From: Bacteroidota bacterium
Lineage (GTDB): Bacteria > Bacteroidota > Bacteroidia > Flavobacteriales > Schleiferiaceae
Assembly (NCBI GenBank): GCA_005786915.1
Contig: SYCM01000060.1
Span: forward strand, 1 to 6,193
Direction of reading: 5' to 3'
DNA: 6,193 nt
The notes under the pieces are model-generated. The model did not search any database. It had not been told where the DNA came from and saw nothing but the letters and a program-made list of their open reading frames with translations. Below are positions 1-5,784 of this stretch, piece after piece (position 1 is the first letter of the stretch; each line of letters starts with the position of its first letter). A program made the translations under genes and the position numbers.

Positions 1-1253
1 AGGGGCTTGCTCATCGTATTCGACCCGTTGCTGGCCTGAATCGTGAGGGTTACCGTGTAGCGCCCGGGGTTGAGCATCGGCAGCGACGGATTCGGCGTGG
101 TCACGTGGTGCACGACCTGGTTGGTCGCGGTCAACACATTCCAGTGGTAAATAGGCGTGCCGAGGTACTGCGACCGGTCGACAAACGTTAGCGATTCTCC
201 GGTGCAGAGCAAGGGATCGGCGATCTCAAACTGAGCCACCGGGCTGCAGTTCAGCGTGCCCGTGAGGCCCGTCGCCAGCAAGTTGGCGGGCGTCGCGAGG
301 TTGCCGCGCAAGTTCAGCGCGGTCAGCACGGCCTTGGCCCGCGCCTTTTGGTCGAGCGTGAAGGTGTTCATGCACGGGTCGTCGGTGTAGTCCATGTAGT
401 TTTCGATCATGTCAAGCTGGTCGGGCACGTCGACGCTGCAGGTGTTTTGGCTCGGATTGCAGCCTGTGCTGGACGAGGCGACCGGCGGCGTGTCGGCGCA
501 CTGGTCGCCAAAACTGCATCCGCCCTGAAACGTGTGGTATAGGTTGAGGTAGTGTCCGACTTCGTGGGTGAGCGTGCGGTTGCGGGTGCCGGCGGCAGTG
601 CCCACGTTGCCGAGTCGGTCGTGGCGGATCACAATGCCGTCTTGGGCCGCCGGAATGCCGTTGTACGGAAACGCGGAATAGCCCAAAACCAGGGTGCCTG
701 CCGGCGTGCCTGCGAGCTCGATGTTGCGGACCACCCAAATGTTGAGGTACTTGGTGTTGGGCCAGCCAATCTCCGTCTTGATGCTGTTGCCCGCCGCGAG
801 GGTGCTGCGGCTCCACTTGCGGTTAATTCCGCTCGTGCACTCTCCGTTGGGCCCCACTTTGGCGAGCACAAACTCGACCTCCATGTCGGCGGCGACGCTC
901 TTGAACGGCGCGCGCAGGTTGGCCGTATCGGGGTTGAGTCGGCGCATGTCCTGGTTCAAAATCGCCAGCGCGGACTGGATCTGCGCGTCGGTGATGTTGT
1001 CGCCCTGGTCGTAGTACATCACGTGAAACACCACCGGGATTTGGTGCACCACCGATTCGGTGCCCTGCGCGCGGCCCTGTTCGGCGATCAGGCGCTGTAT
1101 TTGGGCCTCGGTTTCGGCGCGGAGCGCTGCGCGCCCCGGATCACCCGCTACTTGCTGGGCGTAGTACTCGTCGGTCGCACAGCGCTGAACGCTTTGGCCT
1201 TGAGCGGCTAAGCTGAAAAATAATGCGGCAAAAAACAGGGCAAAAGGGCGCAT
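1..1253 (-). CDS. Secreted M43-family zinc metalloprotease with PKD-like region, C-terminus cut by window edge
   Basis: This is a minus-strand reading frame that stays open from an ATG at 1253 to the window edge (417 full codons), so only the N-terminal part is seen. Residues 1-20 form a signal peptide (basic start, Phe/Leu/Ala core, cleavage probably near AAQG-Q), so the protein is exported. A propeptide follows; Cys25 in RCATDE may be a cysteine switch. The catalytic domain covers about residues 70-315. HEVGHYLNLYH (230-240) gives zinc ligands His230, His234 and His240 and the general base Glu231. ENYMDYTDDPCM (284-295) is the Met-turn typical of M43 metzincins. The Cys-rich loop between them (246-272) and ADTPP (253-257) also fit pappalysin/cytophagalysin proteases. 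From about 336 a PKD-like beta domain begins (CTGESLTFVDRS, YHWNV). Such proteins in Bacteroidota often end in a type IX secretion tail, but that end is outside the window. Family call is firm; the substrate is unknown. Confidence 0.9.
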   Translation of the reverse strand, partial: MRPFALFFAALFFSLAAQGQSVQRCATDEYYAQQVAGDPGRAALRAETEAQIQRLIAEQGRAQGTESVVHQIPVVFHVMYYDQGDNITDAQIQSALAILNQDMRRLNPDTANLRAPFKSVAADMEVEFVLAKVGPNGECTSGINRKWSRSTLAAGNSIKTEIGWPNTKYLNIWVVRNIELAGTPAGTLVLGYSAFPYNGIPAAQDGIVIRHDRLGNVGTAAGTRNRTLTHEVGHYLNLYHTFQGGCSFGDQCADTPPVASSSTGCNPSQNTCSVDVPDQLDMIENYMDYTDDPCMNTFTLDQKARAKAVLTALNLRGNLATPANLLATGLTGTLNCSPVAQFEIADPLLCTGESLTFVDRSQYLGTPIYHWNVLTATNQVVHHVTTPNPSLPMLNPGRYTVTLTIQASNGSNTMSKP

Positions 1254-1321
1254 AAAACCTGGGTTTGAGGGCAAAAATTGAAGATCGTGAAGGTACGCAC
1301 GCAAGTTCTGCGCCGAAAATC

Positions 1322-1352
1322 TTTGTGCTTCAAAGTATTCTCCGTATCTTCG
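1322..1352 (+). promoter_or_regulatory. Candidate Bacteroidota-type promoter for rplM
   Basis: TTTG at 1322-1325 is followed after 19 bases by TATCTTCG at 1345-1352. This fits the Bacteroidota housekeeping pattern of a -33 TTTG and a -7 TAnnTTTG, with one change in the -7 box (TTCG for TTTG). It would start transcription a few bases past 1352, giving a leader of roughly 20 bases before the GTG at 1376. The motif was read by eye; there is no experimental support here. I found no equally good match facing the protease gene in the same divergent gap. Confidence 0.5.
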
Positions 1353-1375
1353 CAGCCCCAAAAAAGTATAGCATC

Positions 1376-1813
1376 GTGGATTCGCTCAGCTACAAAACGA
1401 TATCAGCCACCAAGGCCACCGCAGGTAAGACGTGGGTCGTGGTTGACGCCAAGGGCCAGACCCTCGGCCGCCTGGCTTCAAATGTTGCCTTCCGCCTTCG
1501 CGGTAAGCACAAGCCCAACTACACGCCGCACGTGGACTGCGGTGACAACGTCGTAGTCATCAACGCCGCCGAGGTGGTATTGTCGGGCACCAAGATGCAC
1601 CAGAAGCAGTACATCCGCTACACCGGCTACCCCGGCGGTCAGCGCTTCAGCACGCCTGCCGAAGAGCTTGCCAAGCACCCGACCCGCATCGTCGAGAAGG
1701 CCGTTCGCGGCATGCTTCCCAAGACGCGCCTCGGTTCGGAACTGTTCCGCAACCTTCACGTGTACGCCGGAGCCGAGCACGGCCACGAGGCTCAACAGCC
1801 GGTTAATATCTAA
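1376..1813 (+). CDS. rplM: 50S ribosomal protein L13
   Basis: L13 is an early-assembling protein of the large subunit that binds 23S rRNA. The 145-residue product starts DSLSYKTISATKAT after the initiator and has the core WVVVDAKGQTLGRLAS (20-35), the PHVDCGDNVVVINA block (51-64) and the L13 signature region around VRGMLPKTRLG (110-120) leading to NLHVYAGAEH. I chose the GTG at 1376 because Bacteroidota L13 proteins normally begin with M-D-x-L-S-Y-K-T-I-S. A longer frame from a TTG at 1265 would add 37 residues with no family likeness and would cross the candidate promoter. The length is close to the usual 145-151. No Shine-Dalgarno is visible; the upstream bases are A-rich. It is the first gene of the cluster, and rpsI follows after 12 bases, so the two are surely cotranscribed, as in most bacteria. 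Confidence 0.96.
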   Translation: MDSLSYKTISATKATAGKTWVVVDAKGQTLGRLASNVAFRLRGKHKPNYTPHVDCGDNVVVINAAEVVLSGTKMHQKQYIRYTGYPGGQRFSTPAEELAKHPTRIVEKAVRGMLPKTRLGSELFRNLHVYAGAEHGHEAQQPVNI

Positions 1814-1825
1814 TCGTACAACAAG

Positions 1826-2212
1826 ATGTCTACGACCCACGCAATCGGACGCCGCAAGACCTCAGTCGCTCGCGTTTACGTGAAGCCCGGCAAAGGCGCC
1901 ATAACCATCAATCAGCGCGAGCTGACGAACTACTTCTCGACGGGTACCCTGCAGTACAAGGTTCGCCAGCCCCTGTCGATGACCGACAACCTCACCAATT
2001 ATGACGTAACTGTCAACGTAGAAGGCGGTGGCATCACCGGCCAAGCTGAAGCCATTCGACTCGGCCTGTCGCGCGCCCTCTGCGAGATTAATCCGGAATT
2101 CCGCGCTACTCTGAAGCCGGAAGGACTGATGACCCGCGACCCGCGCATGGTTGAACGTAAAAAGTTCGGCCAAAAGAAAGCACGCAAGCGTTTCCAATTC
2201 TCGAAGCGTTAA
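1826..2212 (+). CDS. rpsI: 30S ribosomal protein S9
   Basis: S9 sits in the head of the small subunit, and its C-terminal tail reaches the P-site tRNA. The 128-residue protein is complete: the IGRRKTSVARVYVKPGKG opening (7-24), the S9 signature GGGITGQAEAIRLGLSRAL (67-85), and a basic tail ending KKARKRFQFSKR (117-128). The final Lys-Arg matches the conserved end that contacts tRNA. The ATG at 1826 lies 12 bases after the rplM stop, with no Shine-Dalgarno, only an A-rich stretch. The rplM-rpsI pair is one of the most conserved in bacteria. A terminator-like hairpin follows the gene, so transcription of the pair may largely end before rpsB. Confidence 0.97.
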   Translation: MSTTHAIGRRKTSVARVYVKPGKGAITINQRELTNYFSTGTLQYKVRQPLSMTDNLTNYDVTVNVEGGGITGQAEAIRLGLSRALCEINPEFRATLKPEGLMTRDPRMVERKKFGQKKARKRFQFSKR

Positions 2213-2226
2213 TCGCGCATCGAGTA

Positions 2227-2304
2227 TTGGGTTTAGTATCCAAACGGTCAAGATCGCTCTGGCGCTACTTGGCCGTTGCCTTTTTAGCGAACGTAAACCC
2301 CCAA
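2227..2304 (+). promoter_or_regulatory. Structured rpsB leader, possible autoregulatory element
   Basis: The rpsI-rpsB gap is 99 bases. GGGTTTA at 2229-2235 is an exact complement of TAAACCC at 2294-2300, and this 7-bp helix would enclose the hairpin at 2243-2277. Flanking TT (2227-2228) and AA (2303-2304) could add pairs across a two-base bulge. The 3' arm ends 11 bases before the rpsB ATG, so closing the helix could limit ribosome access. Ribosomal protein operons are often controlled by binding of their own product to the leader; that S2 does so here is inference. I do not recognise a named leader family. Confidence 0.4.
2243..2285 (+). terminator. Intrinsic terminator or attenuator between rpsI and rpsB
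   Basis: AACGGTCAAG (2243-2252) pairs with CTTGGCCGTT (2268-2277) over ten base pairs with one G-U wobble. The 15-base loop can form a further 3-bp stem (CGC 2255-2257 with GCG 2262-2264). GCC and then five T at 2281-2285 follow. The T run begins three bases past the stem, so termination may be partial. No clear promoter lies between the hairpin and rpsB, which suggests read-through or regulated attenuation. Confidence 0.6.
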
Positions 2305-2311
2305 GAACCTC

Positions 2312-3067
2312 ATGGCCCATACGCCTGAAATTCAGCAGCTCCTCGACGCAGGAGTTCACTTTGGTCACCTGACCCGCAAGTGGAACCCCAACATGGCTCC
2401 GTACATCTTTATGGAGCGCAACGGAATCCACATCATTGACCTGCAAAAGACGCAGAAGAAATTGGCCACGGCTTCTGAAGCCATGGGCAAGATCGCCGGC
2501 AGCGGCCGCAAGATCCTCTTCGTAGCGACCAAGAAGCAGGCTAAAGAAATCGTGGCCGACACCGCCAAGGCCCTCAACATGCCCTACATCGTGGAGCGCT
2601 GGCCCGGAGGTATGCTCACGAACTTCGTGACCATCCGCAAGGCCATCAAGAAAATGTCGAACATCGACAAGATGAAGACCGACGGCACGTTTGAAACGCT
2701 TTCAAAGCGCGAGCGCCTTCAGGTAGACCGCCTTCGCGCCAAGCTCGAGAAGAACTTGGGTTCGATTGCCGACATGAGCCGCCTTCCGGCCGCCCTCTTT
2801 GTGGTGGACGTAATGCGCGAGCACATTGCCGTTGAAGAAGCCCGCAACCTTGGCATCCCCGTGTTCGCCATGGTCGACACCAACAGCAATCCGCACTTGG
2901 TCGACTACGTGATCCCGGCCAATGACGACGCGACGAAGTCCATCGCCCTAATCATGGAGTCGGTTTCGGCCTCGATCAAGGACGCTCTGAGCCAGCGCAA
3001 GACCGAGAAAGACAAGCCCGGGACCGAGAAGCTGAGCAAAGCTGCCGCCAAAGTAGCCGCGGAATAA
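2312..3067 (+). CDS. rpsB: 30S ribosomal protein S2
   Basis: S2 is a late-assembling small-subunit protein near the mRNA exit, bound through S1-type contacts and 16S rRNA. The 251-residue product has the first S2 signature (LLDAGVHFGHLTRKW, 10-24), YIFMERNGIHIIDLQKT (31-47), the FVATKKQA segment (70-77), ERWPGGMLTNF (95-105) and the second signature region LPAALFVVDVMREHIAVEEA (158-177) with AMVDTNSNP (186-194). Between the globular parts lies a coiled-coil stretch rich in Lys/Arg/Glu (about 110-150). The last 30 residues are a charged Lys/Glu/Ala tail, which varies among relatives. The ATG at 2312 fits the family start MAHTPEIQQLLDAGVHFGH and has no Shine-Dalgarno. tsf is downstream, as in nearly all bacteria, but a strong hairpin separates the two. 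Confidence 0.97.
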   Translation: MAHTPEIQQLLDAGVHFGHLTRKWNPNMAPYIFMERNGIHIIDLQKTQKKLATASEAMGKIAGSGRKILFVATKKQAKEIVADTAKALNMPYIVERWPGGMLTNFVTIRKAIKKMSNIDKMKTDGTFETLSKRERLQVDRLRAKLEKNLGSIADMSRLPAALFVVDVMREHIAVEEARNLGIPVFAMVDTNSNPHLVDYVIPANDDATKSIALIMESVSASIKDALSQRKTEKDKPGTEKLSKAAAKVAAE

Positions 3068-3075
3068 GTTTAACG

Positions 3076-3098
3076 CCGGGGCAACAGCCCCGGTTTTT
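3076..3098 (+). terminator. Strong intrinsic terminator between rpsB and tsf
   Basis: CCGGGGC (3076-3082) and GCCCCGG (3087-3093) form a perfect 7-bp GC stem with the loop AACA. Five T follow at once (3094-3098), then CTTT. It starts nine bases after the rpsB stop and ends 30 bases before the tsf ATG. This is the clearest terminator of the window. No good TTTG/TAnnTTTG promoter lies between it and tsf, so tsf probably depends on read-through, which would lower EF-Ts relative to S2. Confidence 0.85.
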
Positions 3099-3128
3099 CT
3101 TTGTACTAAACCGACAATACCCCTTATC

Positions 3129-3953
3129 ATGAGCATTACTGCTGCCGATGTAAACAAACTGCGCCAAATGACCGGCGCCGGGATGATGGACTGCAAGAAG
3201 GCCCTCACCGAAGCCAACGGAGATTTTGAAGCGGCCATCGACGTGCTGCGCAAGCAAGGCCAAAAGGTTGCCGCCAAGCGCGCCGACCGCGACGCCACCG
3301 AGGGCGCCGTCATCGCTATGACCAACGCCGAGAACACCCGCGGCGTCATCGTTTCGCTGAACTGCGAGACCGACTTCGTAGCCAAGAACGAAGGCTACGT
3401 CGAGATGGCCAAGAAAATGGCTTCTATTGCGCTGGCGGGATTCCCCAGCACGAAAGAGGAGCTGCTGGCCCTGACCTACGAAGGTTCGTTGACGGTTGCC
3501 GACAAGCTTACCGAGCAAACCGGCGTAATCGGCGAGAAGATTGAGATCGCGTACTACGAAACCCTGGAGGGTGGCGTCGTTTCAGGCTACATCCACGCCG
3601 GCAACAAGCTGGCTACCTTGGCTGCCTTGAGCGCCGGAGTCGCAGAGACCGCCAAAGACGTAGCGATGCAAGCGGCCGCCATGAACCCCGTGGGCCTCGA
3701 CCGCACCTCAGTGGCGTCGGACGTAATCGAGCGCGAGCTGGAGATTGCCCGCGACCAGGTCCGCCAAGAGGGCAAGCCCGAAGACATGATCGAAAAGATC
3801 GCCCAGGGTAAGCTCGGCAAATTCTACAAGGAGAATACTCTGGTGGAGCAGGAGTTCATCAAGGACAATAAGCAGAGCGTCGCTCAGTACGTGGCTTCGG
3901 CTGCTGCGGGCGCCACGGTTACCGGCTTCCGCCGCGTGGGCTTGGGCGTTTAA
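3129..3953 (+). CDS. tsf: Translation elongation factor Ts
   Basis: EF-Ts is the cytoplasmic guanine-nucleotide exchange factor that releases GDP from EF-Tu. The 274-residue product has an N-terminal UBA-like domain (about 4-42) with VNKLRQMTGAGMMDCKKAL (8-26), which binds EF-Tu. The diagnostic TDFVAKN motif is at 81-87, and its Asp-Phe reaches into the EF-Tu nucleotide site. The core repeats follow, with GVVSGYIHAGNKLATL across about 148-163 and the AMQAAAMNP segment near 179-187. The C-terminal part (about 200-274) includes IEKIAQGKLGKFYKENTLVE and QEFIKDNKQSV, standard for the family. Length and both ends are normal. The ATG at 3129 lacks a Shine-Dalgarno. The gene lies between two hairpins, so it may form its own transcription segment. 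Confidence 0.97.
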   Translation: MSITAADVNKLRQMTGAGMMDCKKALTEANGDFEAAIDVLRKQGQKVAAKRADRDATEGAVIAMTNAENTRGVIVSLNCETDFVAKNEGYVEMAKKMASIALAGFPSTKEELLALTYEGSLTVADKLTEQTGVIGEKIEIAYYETLEGGVVSGYIHAGNKLATLAALSAGVAETAKDVAMQAAAMNPVGLDRTSVASDVIERELEIARDQVRQEGKPEDMIEKIAQGKLGKFYKENTLVEQEFIKDNKQSVAQYVASAAAGATVTGFRRVGLGV

Positions 3954-3977
3954 TTTCACCCTGTTTTTACGGAATCA

Positions 3978-4001
3978 AAAGGCCGCCCTCGGGCGGCCTT
4001 T
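3978..4001 (+). terminator. Intrinsic terminator between tsf and pyrH
   Basis: AAAGGCCGCC (3978-3987) and GGCGGCCTTT (3992-4001) are exact complements around a 4-base loop CTCG, giving a 10-bp stem with a 7-bp GC core. Four A precede the GC core and only three T follow, so the hairpin is near symmetrical and the U-tract is weak. It starts 25 bases after the tsf stop and ends 19 bases before the pyrH ATG. Confidence 0.7.
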
Positions 4002-4005
4002 GTGC

Positions 4006-4013
4006 TATCTTCG
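4006..4013 (+). promoter_or_regulatory. Candidate -7 promoter box just before pyrH
   Basis: TATCTTCG at 4006-4013 is the same octamer seen upstream of rplM, here again followed by CA. It sits only seven bases before the pyrH ATG, so a transcript from it would have almost no leader. No TTTG is found at the usual 17-23 base distance upstream, because that stretch is the terminator stem. This makes the call tentative. Confidence 0.35.
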
Positions 4014-4020
4014 CATCTTA

Positions 4021-4725
4021 ATGAAGTACCGCCGAATCCTCCTCAAGCTCAGCGGCGAGGCGCTGATGGGCAGCAAGCCCTACGGAATTGATTCCGAGAC
4101 CCTTACCACCTACGCACGCGAAATCAAAACCGTGGTCGACGCCGGAGCCCAAGTGGGCGTGGTGATCGGCGGCGGCAACATCTTTCGCGGACTGCAGGGC
4201 GCCGGAGACGGCATGGACCGCGTTCAGGCGGACCACATGGGCATGCTGGCCACAGTGATCAACGGCCTCGCGCTTCAGTCGGCCCTCGAGCGCGCGGGCG
4301 TGCAAACCCGCCTGCAGTCGGCCATCGAAATGGACAAAATCTGCGAGCCCTTCATTCGCCGCCGCGCCGTGCGCCACCTTGAAAAGGGCCGCGTCGTGAT
4401 TTTTTCGGGCGGAACCGGCAACCCCTACTTCACTACCGACACCGGCGCAACGCTTCGGGCCATTGAAATCCAGGCCGAGGTCATCCTCAAGGGCACCCGA
4501 GTGGACGGAATCTACACGGCCGATCCCGAGAAGGACGCGAACGCCACCCGTTACGAAACCATCAGTTTCACCGAGGTATACGAGCGCGGACTCAACGTAA
4601 TGGACCTGACCGCGTTTACCTTGAGCCAAGAAAATGACTTGCCCATCGTCGTGTTTGACATGAACAAACCCGGCAACCTCATGCGGGTGGTGAACGGCGA
4701 CAACGTCGGAACCCTCGTTTCCTAG
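4021..4725 (+). CDS. pyrH: Uridylate kinase (UMP kinase)
   Basis: PyrH phosphorylates UMP to UDP with ATP in pyrimidine nucleotide synthesis, acting as a cytoplasmic hexamer of the amino acid kinase fold. The 234-residue product opens with KYRRILLKLSGEALMG (2-17), where Lys9 and the Gly loop contact phosphates. It has VVIGGGNIFRG (47-57), the UMP-binding segment DHMGMLATVINGLALQSAL (71-89), SGGTGNPYFTTDTGA (129-143) and the nucleotide loop GTRVDGIYTADPEKD (158-172). It ends with FDMNKPGNLMRVV and GDNVGTLVS. I chose the ATG at 4021 because the family begins M-K-Y-x-R-I-L-L-K-L-S-G-E-A. A TTG at 4000 would add seven residues and start inside the terminator stem. frr follows after 22 bases, a common bacterial pair. 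Confidence 0.97.
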   Translation: MKYRRILLKLSGEALMGSKPYGIDSETLTTYAREIKTVVDAGAQVGVVIGGGNIFRGLQGAGDGMDRVQADHMGMLATVINGLALQSALERAGVQTRLQSAIEMDKICEPFIRRRAVRHLEKGRVVIFSGGTGNPYFTTDTGATLRAIEIQAEVILKGTRVDGIYTADPEKDANATRYETISFTEVYERGLNVMDLTAFTLSQENDLPIVVFDMNKPGNLMRVVNGDNVGTLVS

Positions 4726-4747
4726 CCTTGCTTCAAGCGATTTAACC

Positions 4748-5311
4748 ATGGAAGAAGAACTCAGTTTTTTGATCGAGTCGTTGACCGACGACATGAATAA
4801 GGCGATGTCGCACCTCGACAAGGCGCTGCTGAAAATCCGCGCGGGCCGAGCCAACCCGACCATGCTCGAAGGCATTCACATCGAGTACTACGGCAGCCAA
4901 GTAAAGCTGCAGCAGGTGAGCAACATTTCAACGCCCGACGCGCGCACGCTGTTCGTTCAGCCGTTTGAAAAGAACCTCATTCAGGAGATTGAAAAGGCCA
5001 TCATGTACGCCAACCTCGGTTTTAACCCGATGAACAACGGCGACGCGGTGATCATCAATATTCCGCCCTTGACCGAAGAACGCCGCAAGGAGCTCGTGCG
5101 CATGGCGCGCGCCGAAGGCGAAGAAGCCAAAGTCGCTATTCGCAGCGTACGCCGCGAGGGCATGGACGAGGCCAAGCGCATGGAAAAGGACGGCCTCAGC
5201 GAAGACCAGCGCAAGGACCTCGAGACCCAGATTCAGGCCATGGTCGACAAGCACATTGCCCTGATTGACCAGCGCGTGACCGAAAAAGAGGGAGATATCC
5301 TCAAGCTCTAA
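4748..5311 (+). CDS. frr: Ribosome recycling factor
   Basis: RRF works with EF-G to split post-termination 70S ribosomes and free the mRNA. The 187-residue product matches the family length of about 185. Domain I helices are seen at 1-29 (MNKAMSHLDKALLKI at 16-30) and again at about 105-187, and IRAGRANPTMLEGI (30-43) marks the first hinge. Domain II runs over about 31-104, with YYGSQVKLQQVSNIS (47-61) and PFEKNLIQEIEKAI (72-85) followed by LGFNP (90-94). IPPLTEERRKELVRMAR (105-121) and AIRSVRREGMDEAKR (130-144) hold the conserved Arg residues that contact 23S rRNA. The ATG at 4748 follows the pyrH stop by 22 bases with no Shine-Dalgarno and no terminator, so it is very likely cotranscribed with pyrH. 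Confidence 0.97.
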   Translation: MEEELSFLIESLTDDMNKAMSHLDKALLKIRAGRANPTMLEGIHIEYYGSQVKLQQVSNISTPDARTLFVQPFEKNLIQEIEKAIMYANLGFNPMNNGDAVIINIPPLTEERRKELVRMARAEGEEAKVAIRSVRREGMDEAKRMEKDGLSEDQRKDLETQIQAMVDKHIALIDQRVTEKEGDILKL

Positions 5312-5312
5312 G

Positions 5313-5320
5313 TACCTTAG
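5313..5320 (+). promoter_or_regulatory. Weak candidate -7 box before the MarR gene
   Basis: TACCTTAG at 5313-5320 differs from TAnnTTTG at one position and lies five bases before the ATG. No TTTG is seen at a suitable distance upstream, where the frr coding sequence runs. It could equally be chance in a 14-base gap, with the gene read from the pyrH-frr transcript. Confidence 0.2.
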
Positions 5321-5325
5321 CCCCA

Positions 5326-5784
5326 ATGGGTAAGAGCATACAAGAAGAAATTCAGCAGCGCAACTGGCACAACGACCAGCAGGTGGCCGTGATCAACATA
5401 TTGTTCACCTACCATTGGGTCAAAGGACGAATCAGCGACGCTCTGGCGCCCTACAAGATCACGATGCAGCAGTACAACGTGCTGCGCATCCTGCGTGGGG
5501 CCCACCCCGAGGGACTGGCTATTGGTGTGATCCGCGAGCGCCTGCTCGACAAGACGAGCGACGTGTCGCGCTTGGTGGACCGCCTGGTCAAGTTGGGCTA
5601 CGTAGAGCGCAAGGGCAGCAAAGACGACCGCCGGGTCACGCGCATCTTCTTGACGCTGCGCGGGCTCGAGCTGCTCGGTCAGATTCGTTCGGTGGACAAG
5701 TTCACTAAAGAAGAGCTGCCCAAGCGGCTCACGGCCGAAGAGGCTCAGCTGTTGAGCGCCTTGCTCGACAAGGTGCGCACGTGA
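5326..5784 (+). CDS. MarR-family winged-helix transcriptional regulator
   Basis: This is a 152-residue DNA-binding protein of the MarR type, likely a dimer. The N-terminal helix (about 1-40, with VINILFTYHWVKGRISDAL) forms part of the dimer interface. ITMQQYNVLRILRG (45-58) leads into the winged helix. The recognition helix is about 77-90 (TSDVSRLVDRLVKL), and the wing follows with GYVERKGSKDDRRVTRIFLT (91-110), carrying the family's D-x-R pattern at Asp101-Arg103 and Leu-Thr at 109-110. The C-terminal helices run from about 112 to 150. There is no Cys in the protein, so OhrR-type thiol sensing is excluded; the ligand and targets are unknown. It starts 14 bases after frr and is probably cotranscribed. 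Its last 40 bases overlap the convergent pgi gene. Family call is firm, function open. Confidence 0.9.
   Translation: MGKSIQEEIQQRNWHNDQQVAVINILFTYHWVKGRISDALAPYKITMQQYNVLRILRGAHPEGLAIGVIRERLLDKTSDVSRLVDRLVKLGYVERKGSKDDRRVTRIFLTLRGLELLGQIRSVDKFTKEELPKRLTAEEAQLLSALLDKVRT

Noticed and set aside
552..1211. Plus-strand open frame of 219 codons
   Set aside because: It lies opposite the M43 protease, which has a signal peptide, a zinc motif and a Met-turn; the plus-strand translation has low-complexity Val/Ala/Arg content and no family likeness.
1321..1335. Inverted repeat CTTTG-TGCTT-CAAAG as a possible operator
   Set aside because: Arms of five bases are too short to stand out, and the left arm is better explained as the rplM -33 element.
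1254..1375. Promoter for the M43 protease in the divergent gap
   Set aside because: On the minus strand, TACTTTG (1331-1337) and TACCTTCA-like boxes are present, but none has a matching partner at a normal distance, so I do not call one.
1862..2446. Minus-strand open frame of 194 codons across rpsI and the rpsB leader
   Set aside because: It is antisense to S9, S2 and the structured leader, and its translation shows no motif.
3100..3125. TTTG at 3100-3103 with TACCCCTT at 3118-3125 as a tsf promoter
   Set aside because: The spacing is 14 bases, shorter than the usual 17-23, and the second box matches TAnnTTTG poorly.
4000..4020. Upstream TTG start extending pyrH by seven residues
   Set aside because: It begins in the terminator stem and adds residues absent from the UMP kinase family; the ATG at 4021 gives the standard N-terminus.
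4018..4875. Minus-strand open frame of 285 codons opposite pyrH
   Set aside because: It mirrors a conserved enzyme gene in GC-rich DNA, where antisense frames stay open by codon bias; no recognisable domain.
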